42,831 nt of DNA from Alphaproteobacteria bacterium (lineage in GTDB: Bacteria > Pseudomonadota > Alphaproteobacteria > UBA9219 > RGZA01), in the NCBI GenBank assembly GCA_021732145.1, contig JAKFVN010000036.1:1-42831 (forward strand). Reading direction: 5' to 3'. A program made the position numbers and the translations under genes. Shown piece after piece: positions 9,077-15,778 of this stretch. Numbering within the stretch: the stretch's first letter is position 1; every line of letters begins with the position of its first letter. The notes below the pieces were generated by a model. The model worked only from the letters and a program-made list of their open reading frames with translations, was not told the origin of the DNA and made no database searches.

Positions 9077-9849
9077 CTTAAGCAAATTGCGCTCATCTGC
9101 ACGCCGTTTTGCAAATCATCGGCGATAACCCTGCGGCGGTAGCTGAATAATTGCTTTTCATTGCTTACCGTATCCAGTTCAATTCCGCTGATATGCTTGA
9201 TGCCGCGCTGTTTCAAGCGCTTTTCAATATAACGCGGCATATTGAACATGAAATGCTCCGCACGCATGGCAGGCTTGAAAAACTCCACATTCGCCTTGTC
9301 TTGCGCCATGAAGGGTTCGGGGAATTCGGGGCCTACTTCATACGAATCCTGCAAAATGCACGGGCCAATGCACGCATGAATGTCGCCAGCATGTGCACCC
9401 AATTGCTCCATCGCATCAACGGTTGCTTCGCCAATGCCATCCAGCGATCCTTTCCATCCGCTATGCGCTGCGCCGATGATGTGTTTATGCGGGTCAACAA
9501 ACAGAATGGGTGCGCAGTCGGCAGACATCACCGCCAGCACCAATCCCTTTTGCGTTGTGACCATCGCATCCGCTTCGGGGCGCGCATGGCGCTGCCAGGC
9601 TTCCGTTACCGTGATAACCTTGGTTGAATGGATTTGCTTGCAGAATAAAAGCTGTTCAGCATCGACTGAAAATTCGGCGGCAATACGGCGGTGGTTCTCA
9701 TAGACGTTATCCAGCAAGTCGCCTGTACCCACACCGCAATTCAATCCTTCGAAATAGCCGTGGCTTACGCCGCCCTCGCGCGTGAAGTAACCGTATTTCG
9801 CGGTTGGCACGGTAATGAAAGAAGGGTGGGTCAGGTAAGGCGTTTTCAT
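9073..9849 (-). CDS. pgeF: Purine nucleoside phosphorylase/peptidoglycan editing factor, YfiH (laccase-domain) family
   Basis: A 258-residue YfiH/DUF152 protein. Members were first called polyphenol oxidases; later work describes purine nucleoside phosphorylase or deaminase activity, and in E. coli a role in keeping L-Ser out of the peptidoglycan stem (PgeF). The three zinc ligands are visible: His74 in CKQIHS, Cys112 in SADCAPILF and His129 in GAAHSGWKG, plus the CIGPCI segment. It is the last gene of a minus-strand trio with lgt and a MidA-like methyltransferase, joined by a 4-bp ATGA overlap at 9846-9849. Which of the reported activities applies here cannot be told from sequence. Confidence 0.92.
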   Translation of the reverse strand: MKTPYLTHPSFITVPTAKYGYFTREGGVSHGYFEGLNCGVGTGDLLDNVYENHRRIAAEFSVDAEQLLFCKQIHSTKVITVTEAWQRHARPEADAMVTTQKGLVLAVMSADCAPILFVDPHKHIIGAAHSGWKGSLDGIGEATVDAMEQLGAHAGDIHACIGPCILQDSYEVGPEFPEPFMAQDKANVEFFKPAMRAEHFMFNMPRYIEKRLKQRGIKHISGIELDTVSNEKQLFSYRRRVIADDLQNGVQMSAICLS

Positions 9850-10919
9850 GCTTCACAACCAATGGGCGGGGCCATCGTCTTATGATAATGGCACATCACT
9901 TTAAATAAATGCCCCATTTGCTCCGATGCGGTCAAGCGGTGCAGGGCGACATCAATCTGCCCCTGCTGCTGTTCATTGGCCTTGGCTTTTAGCCGTTCGG
10001 CACGTGTGCGGATGCCAAGGGTCTGTAAAAAGTTCCCCATCGGCTGCAGGGAGGAGCAATGAATACCAGCGCGCAGCGCAATGCTTTCAAACGGCGAGAA
10101 ATCCACATGCGCGGTCATATCGGCATCGCCAATATGCTTAAATACGGGGGACATTTTCTTATCAAAAATCGCCTGCGCAGTGTTGGCCAGTTCGGGGCCT
10201 GCATAGCCGTAATCAATGATTAGCGCCGCGCCGCCCTGCACATTCAATTGCGTATCAAACGCTTCAATCCATTCATTGGCATGCGTGTTGATTTCGGCAA
10301 TTGCGCCAACGGGCGCTTCCTGAAATACAACATCATTGAAAAAGGATTGGTGTTCCTTTTTGGCCGGAAGCACGGCATAGGCAAATGCGTTTTCCACCAT
10401 GCCTACTGCGCGCATGCCCCAGCCATTGGCGGTCTTCACAAAGGGTTGCACCGGAAACGCATCAAAGAATTCATTGCAGAACATAATGACAGGGCCGTTT
10501 GGCAAATCACGCAAATCGGCAACCCAATTGGCGTTTTGGCCATAGAGAGTTACTTGCTGCTTGGCCTTTAAATGCGGGCTTTTTTCCAGCATGCAGCATT
10601 GCGCCGCGCTTAAGAATTCCGGCGCAACCTTGGCTGTGCGCAATACATCGGCCATCAGCGTGCCGCGCCCGGGGCCGCATTCCAATAAGGTGAATCGTTC
10701 GGGCGAGCCAAGCTTGAGCCACACATCAATGCACCACAGCGTAATCATTTCCCCAAACAGCTGGCTGATTTCCGGCGCGGTTGCAAAATCCTGCAACGGA
10801 TCATGGGTGTTGTAATAGCCAAGCTTCGGGTGAAACAAGCATGTTTCCATGAAACGCGCAAAAGGCATCGCGCCGTTTTTGTCGATATCATCACGAAGCA
10901 ATGTTTCAAGATCATTCAT
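9846..10919 (-). CDS. Class I SAM-dependent methyltransferase, MidA/NDUFAF7 family
   Basis: The mitochondrial relative NDUFAF7 (MidA) dimethylates an arginine of a complex I subunit during its assembly; the bacterial protein is presumed to methylate an arginine but its target is not established. The 357-residue product has a family N-terminus (MPFARFMETCLFHPKLGYY), a SAM-binding loop LLECGPGRGT at 78-87, and the diagnostic motif CNEFFDAFPVQPF followed by IIDYGYAG. It overlaps lgt upstream and pgeF downstream by 4 bp each, so translation is probably coupled. The same lgt-methyltransferase-pgeF order is familiar from many alphaproteobacteria. Confidence 0.92.
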   Translation of the reverse strand: MNDLETLLRDDIDKNGAMPFARFMETCLFHPKLGYYNTHDPLQDFATAPEISQLFGEMITLWCIDVWLKLGSPERFTLLECGPGRGTLMADVLRTAKVAPEFLSAAQCCMLEKSPHLKAKQQVTLYGQNANWVADLRDLPNGPVIMFCNEFFDAFPVQPFVKTANGWGMRAVGMVENAFAYAVLPAKKEHQSFFNDVVFQEAPVGAIAEINTHANEWIEAFDTQLNVQGGAALIIDYGYAGPELANTAQAIFDKKMSPVFKHIGDADMTAHVDFSPFESIALRAGIHCSSLQPMGNFLQTLGIRTRAERLKAKANEQQQGQIDVALHRLTASEQMGHLFKVMCHYHKTMAPPIGCEA

Positions 10920-11707
10920 TGTGCGACTTTAAGCTGGCTTTTCCATACCAGCCAACCGCCAAAGGCAATCATGGGAATGCACAGCAATTGCCCCATAGTG
11001 GTGCCCCCCGCCAGAAAGCCGATTTGCACATCCGGCTCGCGGAAACACTCAACAAAGGAGCGGAATAGCCCATACAGAATAAGGAACATGCCCGATAAAA
11101 ACCCTTCGCGGGTTTGCAGCGATTTGTTGCGCGCCAGCACATTCAGGATAAGCAGCAACAGAATGCCTTCTAATGCGGCTTCGTATAATTGGCTGGGGTG
11201 GCGGGGCAAATCCCCGCCGCGCGGGAATACCATTCCCCATGATACATCGGTGGTGCGGCCATAAAGCTCACCATTGATAAAATTCGCGATACGTCCAAAG
11301 AATAATCCAATGGGTGTCACGCATGCCATGATATCGGTCATTGCAAAAAACCGCAGCTTATTTGCGCGGCAGAATAAAAATGTCGCGACAATCACGCCAA
11401 GCAATCCGCCATGAAAGGACATGCCGCCATGCCAGATCATCAGCGCATCAAGCGGATGGCTTAGGTAAAAATCGGGATTATAGAACAGCACATAGCCGAT
11501 GCGCCCGCCCAGCAAAATGCCCAGCACCAGCCACGTTATAAAATCGGTGAAGTGTTCGGGGGTGGGGCCTGTTTGTGCCTTGGCGGCTAACGTTTGCGCA
11601 TAACGCCAACCGAAAACAACGCCCGCAATATAGGCAAGCGCGTACCAGCGAATGGCCAAAGGGCCGATTTGCAGGGCAACAGGATCAATGTTGGGAAATG
11701 CGAGCAT
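10916..11707 (-). CDS. lgt: Prolipoprotein diacylglyceryl transferase
   Basis: Lgt transfers diacylglycerol from phosphatidylglycerol to the lipobox cysteine of prolipoproteins in the inner membrane, the first step of lipoprotein maturation. The 263-residue protein has about seven membrane segments, the HGGMSFHGGLLG loop with the essential His/Gly residues, and the family signature GRIANFINGELYG. It is the first gene of the lgt-methyltransferase-pgeF operon. The ATG at 11707 has no Shine-Dalgarno sequence; a perfect TATAAT hexamer lies 5 nt before it, which would place transcription initiation at or next to the start codon. Confidence 0.97.
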   Translation of the reverse strand: MLAFPNIDPVALQIGPLAIRWYALAYIAGVVFGWRYAQTLAAKAQTGPTPEHFTDFITWLVLGILLGGRIGYVLFYNPDFYLSHPLDALMIWHGGMSFHGGLLGVIVATFLFCRANKLRFFAMTDIMACVTPIGLFFGRIANFINGELYGRTTDVSWGMVFPRGGDLPRHPSQLYEAALEGILLLLILNVLARNKSLQTREGFLSGMFLILYGLFRSFVECFREPDVQIGFLAGGTTMGQLLCIPMIAFGGWLVWKSQLKVAQ

Positions 11708-11712
11708 GGTGT

Positions 11713-11718
11713 ATTATA
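11713..11718 (-). promoter_or_regulatory. Candidate -10 element of lgt (leaderless start)
   Basis: On the minus strand the sequence reads TATAAT, five bases, then the lgt ATG. No good -35 hexamer is visible at 16-18 bp, and no ribosome site fits in the gap. If used, the transcript would begin at about the A of the ATG. Confidence 0.45.
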
Positions 11719-11722
11719 TACA

Positions 11723-11765
11723 GCATTTTCAGGAAAAGTGGATACCGGTTTTCCCAAGAAAATGC
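11723..11765. repeat. 43-bp dyad between lgt and the UbiK-like gene
   Basis: Outer arms GCATTTTC (11723-11730) and GAAAATGC (11758-11765) are perfectly complementary. Inside them GGAAAAGTGG pairs with CCGGTTTTCC with one mismatched position. The motif resembles, from memory, the palindromes built around AAAGTGG..CCGGTTTTC that are scattered in intergenic regions of many alphaproteobacterial genomes. It sits between two divergent genes and could be an operator, a bidirectional regulatory site or a dispersed repeat. Confidence 0.55.
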
Positions 11766-11799
11766 GATAATATAAAATAGACGATTCAAAAAAGGAGCA

Positions 11800-12168
11800 A
11801 TGAACCGCATGAAAGAACGTATATTAGGCCGTATCGCACCGCTTGGCGCGAAGCTTGGAAAAATGGGCAGCCAGGTATTCACTTCGGCAACGGCGTTGCG
11901 TCAGGAAATTGAATCGCTGGGTGTTGAACGGCTCGAGCGGCTGGCGCGTAATTTGAATCTCGCGAAACGCAACGAATTTGAATCGCTACGCGCGATGGTC
12001 AAGGAGATGCGCAATGTGCAGGAAGAAATCCGCACGCGGCTCGGCGCATTGGAGCGCGCCGCAGGTATTAACAGTTCATTAAGAAACAAATCAACGGCTA
12101 AAAAATCATCAGGCAAGTCACCCGTCAAACCGCGTGCCAACTCGGGCAAAAATCGCGTCGCCAAATGA
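11800..12168 (+). CDS. UbiK/YqiC (BMFP-domain) accessory protein
   Basis: Small coiled-coil protein of the membrane fusogenic/BMFP family; the enterobacterial member UbiK (YqiC) assists ubiquinone synthesis at the membrane. The 122-residue product has a basic amphipathic N-terminus, a central coiled coil (about 37-90) carrying the family end block LNLAKRNEFESLRAMVKEM and RTRLGALE, and a lysine/serine-rich tail that is longer than usual. GGAG at 11794-11797 is only 2 nt from the ATG at 11800 but 11 nt from the ATG at 11809, so the true start may be residue 4. It is monocistronic and divergent from lgt. Confidence 0.8.
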   Translation: MNRMKERILGRIAPLGAKLGKMGSQVFTSATALRQEIESLGVERLERLARNLNLAKRNEFESLRAMVKEMRNVQEEIRTRLGALERAAGINSSLRNKSTAKKSSGKSPVKPRANSGKNRVAK

Positions 12169-12295
12169 ATCTTTTGCGAAATTAGCCAGCATACGAGTCA
12201 AAAGAGTCACAGCGGCTCGGCGAAGTGTGATTCAATAGACACGCTTCGCGAATACCGTGAAAAAATATTGTTCACATCCCTTGCGGCGCAGATTC
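12167..12295. promoter_or_regulatory. Cluster of five GANTC sites ahead of the YbjN gene
   Basis: GANTC, the target of the alphaproteobacterial cell-cycle methyltransferase CcrM, occurs at 12167, 12195, 12204, 12229 and 12291, five sites in 129 bp. This is denser than chance (about one per 256 bp at even base composition). In Caulobacter such clusters mark methylation-controlled promoters. The remaining bases up to 12390 show no clear promoter. Confidence 0.35.
12220..12249 (+). other. Hairpin between the UbiK-like and YbjN genes
   Basis: GCGAAGTGTG (12220-12229) pairs with CACGCTTCGC (12240-12249), 10 pairs including one G-U, around a 10-nt loop. No T-run follows, so it is not a standard terminator. 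It may stabilise the 3' end of the upstream mRNA or be part of the YbjN gene leader. Confidence 0.4.
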
Positions 12296-12404
12296 AGCTT
12301 ATGTCACCTTGGCTCATCGTTTGGTGCGTCGCGCCGCGTCGACCCAGACAAGAATTCAAAATAAATCGCCGATGTTCAGGGCTGGTTTTTAGGAGCAGTA
12401 ATTA

Positions 12405-12908
12405 ATGTCCATGCAGTTGCAGGAAAAACAGCCGCATCACCCGAACCCACTCGATATGGTTGAGGAGATCGTCCTCGCCAATCAATGGCACTTCGAACGT
12501 GCCCATGATGACGAGCTGGTGGTGGAAATGAACGGCGCATGGTGCAATTACCGTTTGTATTTCCACTGGCAACGCGACATCTCGGCGCTGCAATTCACCT
12601 GCCAGTTTGACATGAAGGTGCAAGACCCCCGTGTTCAATCCACTTATGAACTTGTTGGCCTGATTAATAACCGGTTGTGGTTCGGCCATTTCGATTTATG
12701 CGCCGAAGAAAAAACCCCGTTATTCCGCTATACCAGCCTATACCGCGGTTCGCACGGCCCGGCGCTGGAACAGCTGGAAGACATGGTTGAAATTGCCATT
12801 ACCGAAAGCGAACGCTTTTACCCAGCGTTCCAATATGTGATTTGGGGCGGCAAAAACCCTGAAGAAGCGATGACCGCCGCCATGCTCGACCCAGTCGGCC
12901 GCGCCTAA
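12405..12908 (+). CDS. YbjN domain-containing protein
   Basis: A 167-residue soluble protein of the YbjN family, whose fold resembles type III secretion chaperones; no enzymatic role is known. Residues 15-160 carry the family pattern, including EIVLANQWHFERAHDDEL, WCNYRLYFHW, LQFTCQFDMKV, ELVGLINNRLWFGHFDL and the C-terminal EIAITESERFYPAFQYVIWG with the alphaproteobacterial ending G(K)NPEEA. ATG 12405 has AGGAG 9 nt upstream; ATG 12411 is an alternative. It stands 70 nt before proC, a pairing that is common in alphaproteobacteria and suggests a functional link that is still unexplained. Confidence 0.9.
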   Translation: MSMQLQEKQPHHPNPLDMVEEIVLANQWHFERAHDDELVVEMNGAWCNYRLYFHWQRDISALQFTCQFDMKVQDPRVQSTYELVGLINNRLWFGHFDLCAEEKTPLFRYTSLYRGSHGPALEQLEDMVEIAITESERFYPAFQYVIWGGKNPEEAMTAAMLDPVGRA

Positions 12909-12967
12909 TTTCCCAATCAATTATAAGTATTTTTCTAATCCGCTTCCCTTCAGTGGGGTAGTGCGCC

Positions 12968-12973
12968 TATAAA
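12968..12973 (+). promoter_or_regulatory. Candidate -10 element of proC (leaderless start)
   Basis: TATAAA is followed by five bases and then the proC ATG, the same geometry as lgt. No Shine-Dalgarno sequence is present before proC. The -35 region is not recognisable. Confidence 0.4.
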
Positions 12974-12978
12974 TAGCC

Positions 12979-13785
12979 ATGATAAAAAATCTTGTACTTG
13001 TTGGCTGTGGCCATATGGGTTTTGCAATGCTGCAACCCTGGGTTTCCAAACATGCTGCTGAAAATATCTGGGTCGTTACGCCTGATGCCGCGTCGCTGCG
13101 CGGCCTGCAGGAAAAGGAAGGGGTGCGCCATGTGGCCTATCCCAATACCCTGCCATCGGATGTAAAGCCAGATGTGATTGTGTTTGCGGTAAAACCGCAG
13201 ATTCTTGAAGAAGTGATTGCCGAATATACGGCATACCGGCACAGCCTGTTCCTTTCGGTGGCAGCTGGCAAAAAGCTGGATGTGTATGAGCGCAAGCTAA
13301 GCCCGGCCGCGCGCATTGTGCGTGTCATGCCAAACCTTCCCGCCAAAGTGGGGGAGGCCGCGACCTTGCTGGTTGGCAATTCGCAAGTCACGATGGTGGA
13401 TATCAAGAACACTGAAACATTATTGGGCATGCTGGGCACAACCGCATGGCTTAAGGATGAAAGCCTGATGGATGCGGCAACGGCACTCTCCGGTTGCGGG
13501 CCTGCTTATTTTTATCTCCTCAGCGATATTCTGGGCGAGCTTGGCCATGAAATGGGTCTGCCCAAAGATTTATCAACCGCGCTTGCAAAGCAAACCATGA
13601 TTGGCAGCGCAGGATTGTGGAAGCAGGACATGCTGCCAGCGCACACCATGCACCAGAACATTGCTGTGAAGGGCGGTCTGACCGAAGCGGCCTTGCAGGA
13701 ATTGACACAGAATGATGCGCTTAAAGCCCTGATGCGCAAGGCATTGGTTGCAGCCAGCGAGCGCGGCAAAAAATTATCGGATTAA
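12979..13785 (+). CDS. proC: Pyrroline-5-carboxylate reductase
   Basis: ProC performs the last step of proline synthesis, reducing 1-pyrroline-5-carboxylate with NAD(P)H in the cytoplasm. The 268-residue length fits. It has an N-terminal Rossmann loop VGCGHMG, the AVKPQ segment at the end of the nucleotide domain, RVMPNLPAKVGE, and the signature DAATALSGCGPAYFY followed by the QNIAVKGGLTEAAL helix that forms the dimeric active site. The family usually has SPGGTT-like residues where this protein has AVKGGLT, which is an accepted variation. A TetR/COQ9-like gene follows after 3 nt, so the two are probably one transcript. Confidence 0.95.
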   Translation: MIKNLVLVGCGHMGFAMLQPWVSKHAAENIWVVTPDAASLRGLQEKEGVRHVAYPNTLPSDVKPDVIVFAVKPQILEEVIAEYTAYRHSLFLSVAAGKKLDVYERKLSPAARIVRVMPNLPAKVGEAATLLVGNSQVTMVDIKNTETLLGMLGTTAWLKDESLMDAATALSGCGPAYFYLLSDILGELGHEMGLPKDLSTALAKQTMIGSAGLWKQDMLPAHTMHQNIAVKGGLTEAALQELTQNDALKALMRKALVAASERGKKLSD

Positions 13786-13788
13786 GTT

Positions 13789-14409
13789 ATGGCTGCCGCA
13801 AAGAAAACCAAAACAGCAAAACCCAAAACAACAAAAAGCGGCGCGATGCCTTTTGCACAAAATTTCTATGGGAAGTTTTTTGAATTGGTTGAAAAGCGCG
13901 GCTGGTTTTCACTAACGCTGCCGGAGATTGCAAAGGCAACCGGCGTTAGCCTTTCGCAGCTTCTGGAAGCCTATTGCGATAAATCTGAAATCCTCACGCA
14001 GTTCGGCAAGAAGCTGGATGCGCAACTTGCCCAAAATACGGTAAGCAGCGATGAGCCATTGAAGGACAGATTATTTGATGTGGTGATGCAGCGCTTTGAT
14101 GCGCTGGCCCCATACCGCGCGGGATTGTTAAGATTGATCGAAGACATGCAATCGCACCCCATAAGTGCGCTGGTGCTATGCCTTGAAACCGTCTGCGGCT
14201 TTACCCGTTCCATGTCGCTGATGTTTGAAATGGCGGGCATATCAACCACCAGCCCGCGTGCTGTTATCGGGGTTGCCGGCCTGAAAATCGTATATTTATC
14301 AACATTACGCACATGGAAGCATGATGACAGCGCCGACCTTTCCGCGACTATGGCAACACTTGATAGAGGCCTTGCCCGCCTTATATCCATATTGCATTTT
14401 GATACCTAG
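13789..14409 (+). CDS. TetR/COQ9-like protein
   Basis: A 206-residue protein with a lysine/alanine-rich, probably disordered N-terminus (1-18), a TetR-type helix-turn-helix around 42-62 (LTLPEIAKATGVSLSQLLEAY) and an all-helical C-terminal domain. The ending, with a TLRTWKHDD segment and then DLSATMATLDRGLARL, resembles COQ9-type and related TetR-like proteins in alphaproteobacteria, where COQ9 binds lipids and assists ubiquinone synthesis. It therefore may be a repressor or a lipid-binding COQ9 relative; sequence alone does not decide. It follows proC by 3 nt. Confidence 0.7.
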   Translation: MAAAKKTKTAKPKTTKSGAMPFAQNFYGKFFELVEKRGWFSLTLPEIAKATGVSLSQLLEAYCDKSEILTQFGKKLDAQLAQNTVSSDEPLKDRLFDVVMQRFDALAPYRAGLLRLIEDMQSHPISALVLCLETVCGFTRSMSLMFEMAGISTTSPRAVIGVAGLKIVYLSTLRTWKHDDSADLSATMATLDRGLARLISILHFDT

Positions 14410-14439
14410 TCCCCTTCATTGTGCATTGCCACAAACCCC

Positions 14440-14468
14440 GTGACTTTTTATCGGTTTTGGGGCATAAA
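14440..14468 (+). promoter_or_regulatory. Candidate phasin promoter
   Basis: GTGACT (14440-14445) and CATAAA (14463-14468) are separated by 17 bp and lie 40 bp upstream of the phasin start, which has its own AAGGAG ribosome site. Both hexamers deviate from the sigma-70 consensus. Confidence 0.35.
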
Positions 14469-14508
14469 ATGGTCAGTTTGAACGAATACCTTAAGGAGCA
14501 CACTTCCT

Positions 14509-14973
14509 ATGGCAAAGCCTAACGCAACCAATTCGAACAACGAGCAATCTTCAGCAAATGGGTTTACAAACATCATGGATTTTTCAAAGTTTATGCCGAA
14601 TATGACCAACGTTCCCGGTTTTGACATGGAAGCTCTCATGCAGGCGCAGCGTCGCAATGCGGAAGCCTTCACGCAGGCAGGTCAACGCGCTCTTCAAAAC
14701 ATGCAAGCCATCATGCAACGTAGCAATGAAATGGCACGCGAAGGCTGGCAGGAAACATCAACCGCTGCTGCGCAAATCATGTCTTCGGGCACGCCTGAAG
14801 AAAAGCTGGCGAAGCAAACCGAAGTGACCAAGGCTTCCATTGAAAAGGCTGTTTCAAACAGCCGCGAGCTGACCGAAATGCTCACCAAATCCAACATGGA
14901 AGCGGCTGAAGCGTTAACCAGCTGCTTTACCGACGCAATGGATACCGTGCGTACCGCTTGCTCGCGTAAGTAA
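14509..14973 (+). CDS. Phasin family protein
   Basis: Phasins coat polyhydroxyalkanoate granules, and some members act as stress chaperones. The 154-residue product has a polar Asn/Ser-rich start, an FTNIMDFSKFMP segment, then a long amphipathic helical region in which the typical DMEALMQAQRRNAEAFTQAG and MQRSNEMAREGWQE blocks appear. Length and pattern match the phasin 2 family. AAGGAG lies about 10 nt before ATG 14509. The gene is monocistronic, with its own promoter candidate and the clearest intrinsic terminator in the window directly behind it, as expected for an abundant protein. The 3-hydroxybutyrate dehydrogenase-like gene at 37836 supports a PHB cycle in this organism. Confidence 0.9.
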   Translation: MAKPNATNSNNEQSSANGFTNIMDFSKFMPNMTNVPGFDMEALMQAQRRNAEAFTQAGQRALQNMQAIMQRSNEMAREGWQETSTAAAQIMSSGTPEEKLAKQTEVTKASIEKAVSNSRELTEMLTKSNMEAAEALTSCFTDAMDTVRTACSRK

Positions 14974-14991
14974 GCCAATTACCACAAGTTT

Positions 14992-15023
14992 AAAAAGCGC
15001 GGTATTCTTACCGCGCTTTTTTT
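14992..15023 (+). terminator. Intrinsic terminator of the phasin gene
   Basis: GCGCGGTA (14997-15004) and TACCGCGC (15009-15016) form a perfect 8-bp GC-rich stem with a TTCT loop. It is preceded by five A and followed by seven T, so the stem can extend as A-T pairs. It lies 18 nt after the phasin stop. Confidence 0.93.
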
Positions 15024-15037
15024 ATGGAGATTTTTAA

Positions 15038-15379
15038 ATGACCGACACCATCACTTACGATGACTTCATGAAAGTAGACATCCGCGTTGCGACTATTCTG
15101 GCGGTCGAACCATTTCCCGAAGCGCGCAAGCCTGCCTATAAACTCACGCTCGATTTCGGTGAGGCGATTGGCATCAAAAAATCATCTGCGCAAATTACCG
15201 TGCATTACGCCAAGGAAGAACTGATTGGGCGGCAGGTGATGGCGGTGGTCAATTTTCCTAAAAAACAAATCGGCCCCTTCATGTCAGAAGCGCTCACGCT
15301 TGGCGCACCCGATGAAAAGGGAGAGGTTGTGTTGCTTGGCGTTGACAAGAAAGTACCCAATGGCGGGCGCATGTTTTAA
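15038..15379 (+). CDS. csaA: CsaA-like tRNA-binding domain protein
   Basis: A stand-alone tRNA-binding (EMAP/CsaA OB-fold) protein; CsaA has been described as an export-related chaperone that binds tRNA. The 113-residue product is the normal length, with the family blocks YDDFMKVDIRVATIL, EARKPAYKLTLDFG, GIKKSSAQIT, VNFPKKQIGPFMSEAL and the ending VPNGGRMF. GGAG lies 9 nt before the ATG, immediately after the phasin terminator, so some read-through from the phasin transcript is possible. It ends 9 bp before the stop of convergent folB. Confidence 0.92.
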   Translation: MTDTITYDDFMKVDIRVATILAVEPFPEARKPAYKLTLDFGEAIGIKKSSAQITVHYAKEELIGRQVMAVVNFPKKQIGPFMSEALTLGAPDEKGEVVLLGVDKKVPNGGRMF

Positions 15380-15388
15380 TTATAAGCT

Positions 15389-15757
15389 TTAATAATCGCC
15401 GGATTTGCGTTCAATCATCACGCCGCAGCTTTCGGTGCCGGGTAAAACCGCCAGCTTTTCCAGCTCGACAATCACGCGGGTTACCTTTTTATCCTGCAAA
15501 CAATTCTGCGCAATGCGGTCGGCCAGCGTTTCAATCAGCGCTTCGTGCCTAATATCAATCAACGCCTGAATGTTATTCTTGTGCGCTTCGTAATCCACGA
15601 CATCGCCAATTTTCTTGGATGCAAAGCCGATGGTGTCGTTTTGAAAGAACGTGATGTTCAAGCGGATTTTCTGCTTTTTACTCTGCTCGTGCGGGTGGAT
15701 GCCAATGCCGGCATCAACAACCCAGTTCCTGATATAAATCGTGCGTTCGCGTGACAT
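15389..15757 (-). CDS. folB: Dihydroneopterin aldolase
   Basis: FolB splits 7,8-dihydroneopterin to 6-hydroxymethyl-dihydropterin and glycolaldehyde in folate synthesis. The 122-residue protein shows the family patterns GIHPHEQSKKQKIRLN (with the pterin-contacting Glu), GDVVDYE, LIETLADRIA and the catalytic-lysine region KLAVLPGTESCGV. It lies 21 nt after the histidine kinase gene on the same strand and may be read from that transcript, although there is no known functional link. No other folate gene is in the window. Confidence 0.93.
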   Translation of the reverse strand: MSRERTIYIRNWVVDAGIGIHPHEQSKKQKIRLNITFFQNDTIGFASKKIGDVVDYEAHKNNIQALIDIRHEALIETLADRIAQNCLQDKKVTRVIVELEKLAVLPGTESCGVMIERKSGDY

Positions 15758-15778
15758 GAATTTCCTGTAAGTTGTTTC

